This document shows, one piece after another, positions 52,006-58,815 of a DNA stretch of 64,000 bases. Below the pieces are notes generated by a model. The model had not been told where the DNA came from. It was given only the letters and a program-made list of their open reading frames with translations, and ran no database searches. The translations under genes and the position numbers were made by a program. The stretch comes from Glycomyces sp. YM15 (lineage in GTDB: Bacteria; Actinomycetota; Actinomycetes; Mycobacteriales; Micromonosporaceae). The stretch is taken from assembly GCF_016918015.1 (NCBI RefSeq), contig NZ_JAERMK010000009.1, positions 145,527 through 209,526 of the forward strand. The letters are read 5' to 3'. The first letter of the stretch is position 1, and each line of letters opens with the position of its first letter.

Positions 52006-52052
52006 CGCGAAGCGGCCCGGCGGTTCGCACCGCCGGGCCCGTCCGCTTCGCG
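52006..52052. terminator. large bulged hairpin next to the TnpB-like gene
   Basis: Outer arms 52006-52015/52043-52052 and inner arms 52016-52024/52029-52037 pair around a TCGC loop, with a 5-nt bulge on one side. It lies directly past the stop of the TnpB-like gene (minus strand), the place where an omega RNA scaffold or a right-end hairpin would be in an IS200/IS605 element; a plain terminator is equally possible. Confidence 0.55.
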
Positions 52053-52054
52053 GG

Positions 52055-52654
52055 TCAGTCCTCCAGGACCCGCCCGCACTCGCCGCATTCCGGCGGTTTC
52101 TGGCGAGGCACCTCGATGAACTCCTCGGCCACGATCCACAGCTTCCACTGCCCGTCGCCCTCGCGGTTGACGGTGATCGACGTGATGTCGTCCCGGCTCG
52201 GCCGCTCCAGGCCCCACATGATGTCCAAGGGCGCCTGGTGCTTCGCGAGCTTCACCTCACGGCCCTTCAGGTAGTAGCCGGCCCGCGAGTACACCAGCTG
52301 CGTCTGCTCCCCGTGCTCCTTCGGCGCCGGCTCACGGCAGCGGCCGTTGAGGAACGAGTGGTACTCCGTGTGGAGCTGCCGCGCGATCTGCTGCAGCGGC
52401 ACCGACGAATAGACCTTCACCCACCGGTTCGCGGGCTGGTTCTTCCATTTCGTGAGACGGGCCGAGATCTCCGCGTACGAGATCTTCTCCCCCTTCGCGC
52501 GCCACTCACGCTGGAACACCGACAGCGACCAGTTGTACACGGCCCGAACCGCTTCCAGCGTCTCCTCCAGGTTCCGCCGCTGCTGCTCATCGGGGTCGAA
52601 CGTATACTCGTAGCCGCGTTTCACCAAGTGGGTCATAGGCTTCGTCATGTCCAT
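52055..52654 (-). CDS. TnpB/OrfB-like protein lacking the RuvC domain
   Basis: 199 residues. The N-terminal part matches the helix-turn-helix/recognition region of IS200/IS605 TnpB: YEYTFDPDEQQRRNLEETL, VRAVYNWSLSVFQREW, KVYSSVPLQQIARQLHTEYHSFLNGR. The next strands (VYSRAGYYLKGREVKLAK, ITSITVNREGDGQWKLWIVAEEF) match the wedge domain. Where the RuvC-I strand with its catalytic Asp should follow, the protein instead reads PPECGECGRVLED and stops. All three RuvC motifs are absent; one CxxC of the target-binding zinc finger remains. TnpB is usually 350-450 residues. An AGGTC site precedes the ATG. It is either a decayed transposon gene or a domesticated, nuclease-free RNA/DNA-binding protein. Confidence 0.7.
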   Translation of the reverse strand: MDMTKPMTHLVKRGYEYTFDPDEQQRRNLEETLEAVRAVYNWSLSVFQREWRAKGEKISYAEISARLTKWKNQPANRWVKVYSSVPLQQIARQLHTEYHSFLNGRCREPAPKEHGEQTQLVYSRAGYYLKGREVKLAKHQAPLDIMWGLERPSRDDITSITVNREGDGQWKLWIVAEEFIEVPRQKPPECGECGRVLED

Positions 52655-52731
52655 GACCTGTTGATATCAGACGATTACACACCGACACGTGTTCCTCACC
52701 TCATCGGCGTGTCTGCCAGCCGCTCGGCAAG

Positions 52732-52737
52732 TAACTT
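52732..52737 (+). promoter_or_regulatory. leaderless -10 box (TAACTT)
   Basis: TAACTT ends 6 nt before the GTG at 52744. Confidence 0.5.
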
Positions 52738-52743
52738 GGCGAG

Positions 52744-53529
52744 GTGCCCTTCGACATCGACCCCGGCCTGTTCGCCCTGCTCATCGCCGCGGCCGTCTTC
52801 GCCGGATGGGTCGACGCGGTCGTCGGCGGCGGCGGCCTCATCCAGCTCCCCATGCTCCTGGTGGCCTTTCCCACAGCACCCGCCGCGCTCATGCTGGGCA
52901 CGAACAAGATGGCCTCCGTCTTCGGCACCACCACCTCCGCGATCGCCTACGCCCGCAAGATCAAACTCGAACACCGGCTGCTGTGGCCCACCGTCGGCCT
53001 CGCCCTGCTCGGCTCCGGCGCGGGCGCCCTCGCCGCCCTCTCGGTCTCCTCGGACGCGTTGAAACCCATCATCATCGCCGTACTCCTCGCCGTGCTCGTC
53101 CTCGTCGCCGCGAAACCGCAACTCGGCCTCGAAGCGAAACCCGAACTGCACACCCGGCTGCGCGGCGCCGCCGTCATGGTCGTGTGCGGACTCGCCATCG
53201 CCTTCTACGACGGCATCATCGGCCCCGGCACCGGGATCTTCCTCGCCGTCGCCTTCACGACCCTCCTCGGCATGGACTTCCTCGCCGCCGCCGCCCACAC
53301 GAAAGTGGTCAACGCGACCACCAACCTCGGCGCGCTCATCGTCTTCGCCGCCCAGGACAACATCTGGTGGCTGCTCGGCGCCGTCATGGGCCTGGGCACC
53401 ATGCTCGGCGCCTGGTTCGGCGCCCGCACCGCGATGTCCAAGGGCAGCAAGTTCGTGCGCATCGTCCTCGTGATCGTCGTCCTCGCACTCCTGGCCCGCC
53501 TGACCTGGGACGTCTACACCGGCCGCTAA
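52744..53529 (+). CDS. TSUP (TauE/SafE) family permease
   Basis: 261 residues with about eight hydrophobic helices in two halves. The family motifs are GWVDAVVGGGGLIQLPMLL near 21-39 with TNKMASVFGTTTS near 53, and the repeat in the second half, GIIGPGTGIFLAVAF and HTKVVNATTNLGALIVF. TSUP proteins carry sulfite, sulfoacetate, taurine-related or other organic anions; the substrate is not clear here. It overlaps the end of the convergent antiporter gene by 4 nt, sharing CTAA. Confidence 0.85.
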   Translation: MPFDIDPGLFALLIAAAVFAGWVDAVVGGGGLIQLPMLLVAFPTAPAALMLGTNKMASVFGTTTSAIAYARKIKLEHRLLWPTVGLALLGSGAGALAALSVSSDALKPIIIAVLLAVLVLVAAKPQLGLEAKPELHTRLRGAAVMVVCGLAIAFYDGIIGPGTGIFLAVAFTTLLGMDFLAAAAHTKVVNATTNLGALIVFAAQDNIWWLLGAVMGLGTMLGAWFGARTAMSKGSKFVRIVLVIVVLALLARLTWDVYTGR

Positions 53530-54623
53530 GGGTTGACCGCCAGGAACAGATAGGCCGCCAGCAGCGCCAGATGCACGCCGCCCTGCAAGCGCGTCGCCCG
53601 GCCCGGCACGATCGTCAGGACGCTGACGACCACCGTGAGACCGAGCAGCACGATCTCCGTCGAACCCAAACCCAGCAGCAGCGGCCCGTCCATGAAGAAC
53701 GACGCCACCGCGATCACCGGAATCGTCAGACCGATCGACGCGATCGCCGAACCGTAGCCCAAGTTGATGCTGGTCTGGATCCGGTTGCGCGACGCCGCGC
53801 GAATCGCCGCGATCGACTCCGGCAGCAGCACCAGCAGCGCGATCGCCACACCCACCGACGACGCCGGGAACCCCGCCGCGAGCACCCCGGCCTTGATCGC
53901 CGGCGACTCGGCCTTCGCCAGACCCACGACGCCCACCAACGCGACCATGAGCATCACGAGACTCAGCAGCGCGGTCCTCCCGCTCGGCGGCTCGGCATGC
54001 GACTCCTCGGCGACGACCCCGCCCTCCGTCACCGGCAGGAAGAAGTCGCGATGGCGCACCGTCTGCGTGAACACGAACAGACCCCAGAGCGTGATCGAGG
54101 CGAGCGCGGCGAAGACCAGCTGCGACGACGAGTACTCCGGGCCGGACTCACTGGTGGTGAACGTCGGCAACACCAGACCGAGCGTCGCGAGCGTGGCCAC
54201 GGTGGCGAGGGCCGCACCGCTGCCTTCGGGGTTGAAGAGCGTCGTGCCGAATTTGAGGGCGCCGACGAGGAGGGCGATGCCGACGATGCCGTTGGTGGTG
54301 ATCATGACGGCGGCGAACACCGTGTCGCGGGCGAGGGTCTCGGCTTCGGAGCCGCCGCCGGCCATGACGGTGACGATGAGCGCGACCTCGATGACGGTGA
54401 CGGCTACGGCGAGGACGAGGGAGCCGAAGGGCTCCCCGACGCGGTGGGCGACGACCTCGGCGTGGTGGACCGCGGCGAGGACGGTGGCGACGAGGGCGAG
54501 CGCGGCGAGGATCACCAGCGGCGCACCGAGCTCCCGGCCCCAGACCCCGGCCAGTACCGCCACCCCGAGGATCGGGGCGATGACATGGGGAGCGAGCAGC
54601 GGGTTTCCCTTGACGGCGGCCAT
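53526..54623 (-). CDS. chaA: Ca2+(Na+)/H+ antiporter, ChaA-like
   Basis: 365 residues, about 11 helices. The two alpha repeats of the CaCA family are clear: VGEPFGSLVLAVAVTVIEVALI near 61-82 with the catalytic Glu, and LLVLLPESIAAIRAASRNR near 272 with its Glu. It expels cations in exchange for protons. The stop overlaps that of the convergent TSUP gene. Codon endings are C-rich in the N-terminal third and G-rich in the C-terminal part. The ATG has no clear ribosome-binding site. Confidence 0.88.
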   Translation of the reverse strand: MAAVKGNPLLAPHVIAPILGVAVLAGVWGRELGAPLVILAALALVATVLAAVHHAEVVAHRVGEPFGSLVLAVAVTVIEVALIVTVMAGGGSEAETLARDTVFAAVMITTNGIVGIALLVGALKFGTTLFNPEGSGAALATVATLATLGLVLPTFTTSESGPEYSSSQLVFAALASITLWGLFVFTQTVRHRDFFLPVTEGGVVAEESHAEPPSGRTALLSLVMLMVALVGVVGLAKAESPAIKAGVLAAGFPASSVGVAIALLVLLPESIAAIRAASRNRIQTSINLGYGSAIASIGLTIPVIAVASFFMDGPLLLGLGSTEIVLLGLTVVVSVLTIVPGRATRLQGGVHLALLAAYLFLAVNP

Positions 54624-54775
54624 GGGCGCATGGTTTCACAAACCGCCTGCGCGGCAGTGCGTCTTCACCGATCCGATGGAACCGCCCACACACCGTTGAT
54701 CGTCCCCATTGTCCCTGGCAGCATCGGAGGGCACCGGGCGCGTGCGCGGCCCTCCCGCCCCGAGGCGATTCCCGC

Positions 54776-54781
54776 TAGGCT
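54776..54781 (+). promoter_or_regulatory. leaderless -10 box (TAGGCT)
   Basis: TAGGCT ends 6 nt before the ATG at 54788. Confidence 0.6.
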
Positions 54782-54787
54782 CATGGC

Positions 54788-56167
54788 ATGACCGGCAACG
54801 ACATTCACTCCTCGGTGACCCGACTCCGCGCGCACTACGCCACCGGACGCACCAAGCCGCTGCCGTGGCGGCTCGAGCAGCTCAAGGGCCTCGACCGGAT
54901 GCTGCGCGAAGCCGGAGACGAACTCGCCGACGCCCTCCGGGCCGACCTCGGCAAGTCCGCCCCCGAGTCGTTCCTCGCCGAGATCGACTTCGTCGCCGCC
55001 GAGGTGCGGGCGCTGCGCAAGCACCTGCGGACCTGGTTCCGGCCCAAGCGGGTCCACACGCCGCCGCACCTCCAGCCCGCGAAGGCGTACGTGCTGCGCG
55101 AACCGCTCGGCGTCGTCACCGTCATCGGGCCGTTCAACTATCCGGTGCAGCTGCTCCTCGCCCCGCTCGCGGGCGCATTGGCCTGCGGGAACGCGGTGGT
55201 CGTGAAGCCGAGCGAGGCCGCGTCGGCCACGGCGGCGGTGCTGGACCGGCTCATCCGCGAGTACCTCGACGGCGACGCGGTGGCCGTCGTGCAGGGCGGC
55301 CCGTTCGAGACGGCGGCGCTGCTGGCGGAGCGGGTCGACCACATCTTCTTCACCGGTTCGGCGCGGGTCGGCAAGATCGTCGCGAAGGCCGCCGCCGAGC
55401 ACCTCACGCCCGTCACACTCGAACTGGGCGGGAAGAGCCCGGCGATCGTCGAACCGGGCGCCGACCTGGCGACGGCCGCGCGGCGCATCGCGTGGGGCAA
55501 GTTCATGAACGCCGGGCAGACCTGCATCGCCCCCGACTACGTGCTCGCCGTCGACGGCGTCGGCCCCGAGCTGGAGAAGCACCTGGCGGAGGCCGTGCGG
55601 GAGATGTACGGCCACTCGCCGAGCGAGAGCCCCGACTTCGGCCGGGTCATCGACGAGGGGGCGTTCGACCGCCTCGCGCGGTTCCTCGGCGAAGGCCGGC
55701 TCGTGATCGGCGGCGGGCACAAGCGGGAGAGCCGCTACATCGCGCCCACCGTCCTCGCCGACATCACTCCTGACGACTCGGTGATGGGCGAAGAGGTGTT
55801 CGGGCCGATCCTGCCGATCCTCGCCGTGGACACCATCGACGACGCGATCGCCTACGTCAACGAGGGCGAGAAGCCGCTCGCCTTGTACGCCTTCACGAAC
55901 TCGGACCTGACACGGCGGAAGCTGTTGACCCGCACGGCGTCAGGCGCGGTCGGCTTCAACGTCCCGATGGCGCACATCGACGTCCCGGGCCTGCCGTTCG
56001 GCGGGGTCGGGCGCTCCGGGCTCGGGGCGTACCACGGGAAGGCCTCGATCGAGACGTTCAGCCACGCGAAGTCGGTGCTGGACAAGCCGTTGGCGCCGGA
56101 CACGATGCGGGTGGTGTACCCGCCGTTCACGGCCTTCAAGGAGCAGGTGCTGCGGCGGCTGCGCTGA
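54788..56167 (+). CDS. aldehyde dehydrogenase (class 3-like)
   Basis: 459 residues, the short class 3/fatty-aldehyde type. GPFNYPVQLLLAPL holds the catalytic Asn, FFTGSARVGK the nucleotide loop, LELGGKSP the general base Glu, and NAGQTCIAPDY the nucleophile Cys. EEVFGPILP and PFGGVGRSG close the fold. It oxidises aldehydes to acids with NAD(P)+. A leaderless promoter sets the start. Its 3' end is overlapped by 228 nt on the other strand by the MarR gene's frame. Confidence 0.93.
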   Translation: MTGNDIHSSVTRLRAHYATGRTKPLPWRLEQLKGLDRMLREAGDELADALRADLGKSAPESFLAEIDFVAAEVRALRKHLRTWFRPKRVHTPPHLQPAKAYVLREPLGVVTVIGPFNYPVQLLLAPLAGALACGNAVVVKPSEAASATAAVLDRLIREYLDGDAVAVVQGGPFETAALLAERVDHIFFTGSARVGKIVAKAAAEHLTPVTLELGGKSPAIVEPGADLATAARRIAWGKFMNAGQTCIAPDYVLAVDGVGPELEKHLAEAVREMYGHSPSESPDFGRVIDEGAFDRLARFLGEGRLVIGGGHKRESRYIAPTVLADITPDDSVMGEEVFGPILPILAVDTIDDAIAYVNEGEKPLALYAFTNSDLTRRKLLTRTASGAVGFNVPMAHIDVPGLPFGGVGRSGLGAYHGKASIETFSHAKSVLDKPLAPDTMRVVYPPFTAFKEQVLRRLR

Positions 56168-56644
56168 CCGTAAGCTCCCGGCGAGGTGGGCGTTGACGCG
56201 GGTCAGCAGGCTGAACAACTGCTCGCGCTCGGCTTCGCTGAGCGGCGCCATGACGTGCTCGTGCACGCCGGCGAGGAGGCCGTCGAGTTCGGCGAAGCGT
56301 CCGGCTCCGGCCTCGGTCATGGTGACGACGTTGCGGCGCTTGTCGGCCGGGTCGGGTCCGCGCTGCACGTAGCCGCCGTGCTCCAGCGCGTTGATCACCG
56401 CGACCAGGTCTGAGCGGTAGATCCCGGTGCGGTCGGCGATGGCGGCCTGGCTGGAGGGCCCGAACTGGTGGAGCGTCGCGAGCACCACGAAGTGGAACCT
56501 CGTCGCGCCGACCGCGGCCAGCGCTTCCTGGGCCACCTTGCTCACCTGTGCGGCGGTCATGCCCATGAGGCGCGAGAACTGGCGCTTGAGCGGCTGCGGT
56601 GTCTTGTCCCCGAGGTCGAACCGCAGTTCAGCGTTGTTGTCCAT
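55940..56644 (-). CDS. MarR-family regulator with run-on C-terminus
   Basis: 234 residues. The first ~155 are a normal MarR protein: FHFVVLATLHQFGPSSQAAIADRTGIYRSDLVAVINALEHGGYVQRGPDPADKRRNVVTMTEAG, the winged helix, then the dimer helix ending LTRVNAHLAG. The remaining ~75 residues (from SLRSAQPP; Arg- and His-rich) are antisense to the aldehyde dehydrogenase gene and look like run-on, so the stop seems lost or shifted. MarR proteins bind palindromes and are released by small aromatic or oxidised ligands; it is divergent from the SnoaL-SnoaL-dehalogenase operon and probably represses it and itself. Leaderless start. Confidence 0.8.
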   Translation of the reverse strand: MDNNAELRFDLGDKTPQPLKRQFSRLMGMTAAQVSKVAQEALAAVGATRFHFVVLATLHQFGPSSQAAIADRTGIYRSDLVAVINALEHGGYVQRGPDPADKRRNVVTMTEAGAGRFAELDGLLAGVHEHVMAPLSEAEREQLFSLLTRVNAHLAGSLRSAQPPQHLLLEGRERRVHHPHRVRRQRLVQHRLRVAERLDRGLPVVRPEPGAPDPAERQARDVDVRHRDVEADRA

Positions 56645-56650
56645 GGATCG

Positions 56651-56656
56651 ATCCTA
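56651..56656 (-). promoter_or_regulatory. leaderless -10 box (TAGGAT) of the MarR gene
   Basis: On the minus strand TAGGAT ends 6 nt before the ATG at 56644. It lies 10 nt from the operator at 56666-56682. Confidence 0.6.
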
Positions 56657-56662
56657 GCCCGC

Positions 56663-56691
56663 TTGCGTTAGTGTTCCTAACGATGTATATT
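56663..56691 (+). promoter_or_regulatory. promoter TTGCGT-17-TATATT with MarR-type operator in spacer
   Basis: The -35 is at 56663-56668 and the -10 at 56686-56691. The dyad CGTTAG-TGTTC-CTAACG (56666-56682) fills the spacer, so a bound dimer would block this promoter and sit close to the MarR promoter. Confidence 0.7.
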
Positions 56692-56708
56692 CGTTAGCAA
56701 CACGAACG

Positions 56709-56721
56709 TTAGTAACACTAA
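56709..56721 (+). promoter_or_regulatory. second MarR-type operator
   Basis: TTAGT-AAC-ACTAA lies just upstream of the ribosome-binding site of the first SnoaL-like gene. Further GTTAG half-sites occur at 56693-56697 and, before the second SnoaL-like gene, in CGTTAGTCAGACGAACG near 57222-57238. Confidence 0.5.
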
Positions 56722-56740
56722 TCAATTTAAGGAGCCCTTC

Positions 56741-57178
56741 ATGCGCACCGCCGAAACCCTGATCCGCGAACTCGCCGACCGCGCCGAGATCACCGAACTC
56801 CTTGCCCGCCAGAGTCTCTGGCTCGACGAGCGCGCCCTGGACCGGACCGCCGAGATCTTCACCGCCGACGTGGTCGCCCGCACCCCGGGCGGCCACGTCC
56901 ACGGCGCCGAGGCCGTCGCCGAGCACGCGATCAGCCGCCACGGCGAGTACGACCGCACGGTCCACGCGATCCACAGCCCGATCATCGACCTGGCCGGCGA
57001 CGAAGCCGTCGTCGACTGCGGCGTCAAAGCCGTGTTCATCGTCAACGGACGCAAGGCCGTCCAGCTCGTCGAGGCCCGCTATCGGTTCGGCGCCCGCCGC
57101 ACCGCCGACGGCTGGCGCTTCTCGAGCATCGCCGTCACCCCGATCGCCCGCACCGTCGGCGTCGAGCAGACCCTGTAG
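56741..57178 (+). CDS. SnoaL-like (NTF2-fold) protein, copy 1
   Basis: 145 residues. LIRELADRAEITELLARQSLWLDE, FTADVVARTPGGHVHGAEAVAEH and the ending ARYRFGARRTADGWRFSSIAVTPIA are the alpha/beta cone of the SnoaL/NTF2 superfamily, used as cyclases, dehydratases, isomerases or ligand-binding proteins. The reaction is unknown. AAGGAG lies about 9 nt before the ATG. It is the first gene of the MarR-controlled operon. Confidence 0.85.
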   Translation: MRTAETLIRELADRAEITELLARQSLWLDERALDRTAEIFTADVVARTPGGHVHGAEAVAEHAISRHGEYDRTVHAIHSPIIDLAGDEAVVDCGVKAVFIVNGRKAVQLVEARYRFGARRTADGWRFSSIAVTPIARTVGVEQTL

Positions 57179-57256
57179 CGCCCCTTCGCGATCCGCGACA
57201 GGGCCGCACTGCACCCAAAACCGTTAGTCAGACGAACGAATCCAAGGAGCGTTCCC

Positions 57257-57703
57257 GTGTCCCTCGACAGCACCGACACCGCGACCCTCATCCGCGAACT
57301 CGCCGACCGCGCCGCGCTCGACGACCTCGTCGCCCGCCACAGCGTGTGGATCGACGAGGCGCGCTGGGACCAGACCGACCGCCTCTTCACCGACGACGTC
57401 GTCGCCTCGTCCCTCCGCGGCGAAGCCCACGGCATCGAAGCGCTGATCGCACTCGTGGACAAGGGCCACGACACCATCGCGAGCACCCTGCACAACAAGA
57501 CCGGCGTCATCATCGACCTCGACGGCGACACCGCCACGGTCCGAGCCCATGACATCGGCGTCTTCATCTACGACGACGAGACGGCGGCGATCGCCGCCGG
57601 CATCCACCACTACCGGGCCCGCCGCACCGAGGACGGCTGGCGCTTCGACCGGCTCCGAGTCGAGCCGGTCGCCCTGACCACCGCCCTCGACCGGGCCCTC
57701 TGA
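57257..57703 (+). CDS. SnoaL-like (NTF2-fold) protein, copy 2
   Basis: 148 residues, the same fold and similar sequence as copy 1: TLIRELADRAALDDLVARHSVWIDEARWDQTD, FTDDVVASSLRGEAHGIE, and HHYRARRTEDGWRFDRLRVEPVAL. The ~78 nt between the two genes hold another operator-like repeat and AAGGAG before the GTG. Tandem duplication is likely, and the two may form a heterodimer or act on successive steps. Function unknown. Confidence 0.85.
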   Translation: MSLDSTDTATLIRELADRAALDDLVARHSVWIDEARWDQTDRLFTDDVVASSLRGEAHGIEALIALVDKGHDTIASTLHNKTGVIIDLDGDTATVRAHDIGVFIYDDETAAIAAGIHHYRARRTEDGWRFDRLRVEPVALTTALDRAL

Positions 57704-57737
57704 ACCGCCCCACCGCAACCGAAAGGGACCCCAGACC

Positions 57738-58619
57738 ATGAACACCGTCGACCTCCTCGACTCGCACCTGTCCTACGTCGAAGCCGGCGAAGGCGACACC
57801 ACCGTGGTGCTCCTGCACGGCAACCCGACCTCGTCGCACATCTGGCGGCACGTCATCCCCCGGATCTCCGGCGCGGCCCGCGTCATCGCCCCCGACCTCA
57901 TCGGCATGGGCGCCTCCGGCAAACCCGACATCGCCTACGAGTACGCCGACCACGCCGCGTACCTCGAGGCCTTCCTCGAAGCGCTCGGCGTCGCGAACCC
58001 CGTCCTCGTCGGCTACGACTGGGGCGGCTCGCTCGCCCTCGACTGGGCCGCTTCGAGACATGCCGCGAAGCGTCCCGGGCGGGCGCGAGGCGTCGTCCTC
58101 ATGGAGACCTTCCTGCGGCCCATGACCTGGAGCGAGTTCCCCGCGGGAGCCGTCGAGTTCTTCCGCACCCTGCGCACCCCCGGCGCGGGCGAACAGATGG
58201 CCCTGGAGGAGAACTGGTTCATCGAGAACGCCCTCCGCGCCACCAACGGCGGCATCTCGGACGAGGACCTGGCCGTCTACCGCAAGCCCTATCCCGACCC
58301 GGCCTCGCGCAAGCCGCTCCTGGCCTGGCCCAGGCAGATTCCGCTCGCCGAGGACGGCGGCGTCCACGAACCGGCCGCGGTGGCCGAGCGCTTCAGGGCC
58401 TACGGCGACTGGATGGCGCGCACCCCCGACGTGCCGAAGCTCCTGCTCACGGCCGGCCCGAACGGCCTCGGTTCGCCCGCGATGATCGCATGGGCCCGCG
58501 AGCACGTGGCGGGCCTGGAGGTCGCGAGCATCGGCGAGGAGGTCGGGCACCACGCCCCCGAAGACGCGCCCGAGGCGATCGCCGACGCGGTTCTGGGCCT
58601 GCTCGGAAGGCTCGCGTGA
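57738..58619 (+). CDS. haloalkane dehalogenase-like alpha/beta hydrolase
   Basis: 293 residues. The HLD-II set is present: LHGNPTSSHIWR with halide-stabilising Asn29, GYDWGGSLALDW with nucleophile Asp94 and Trp95, LMETFLRPMTWSEFP with Glu123 as catalytic acid, and GHHAPEDAP with His271 as base. Nucleophile Asp and Trp in place of Ser and Phe separate it from esterases and epoxide hydrolases. It would release halide from short haloalkanes, giving alcohols. The start is 34 nt after copy 2 of SnoaL, with GAAAGGG upstream. Substrate not known; a natural non-halogenated ester or ether cannot be excluded. Confidence 0.85.
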   Translation: MNTVDLLDSHLSYVEAGEGDTTVVLLHGNPTSSHIWRHVIPRISGAARVIAPDLIGMGASGKPDIAYEYADHAAYLEAFLEALGVANPVLVGYDWGGSLALDWAASRHAAKRPGRARGVVLMETFLRPMTWSEFPAGAVEFFRTLRTPGAGEQMALEENWFIENALRATNGGISDEDLAVYRKPYPDPASRKPLLAWPRQIPLAEDGGVHEPAAVAERFRAYGDWMARTPDVPKLLLTAGPNGLGSPAMIAWAREHVAGLEVASIGEEVGHHAPEDAPEAIADAVLGLLGRLA

Positions 58620-58646
58620 GCCGAGGACGCCCCGGGGCGCGAAAAA

Positions 58647-58682
58647 AGAGCCCTGGCCGACGGTGACGACGGCCAGGGCTCT
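58647..58682. terminator. 13-bp hairpin, bidirectional
   Basis: The arms 58647-58659/58670-58682 are perfect. An A-run (58642-58647) gives a T-run on the minus strand for the kinase gene; the plus strand ends the dehalogenase operon. Confidence 0.75.
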
Positions 58683-58815
58683 ACCCCTCGAAGACAAGTC
58701 TGCAAAGATCATACCAACTCACTTGCGCGCGCTAGAGCAGGGCCGGTGGAACCGGATCACCCACGCCCCCAAGGAAGTCGTAGGACTCTACAGGACGCTC
58801 CAGTCTATTTTGGAC

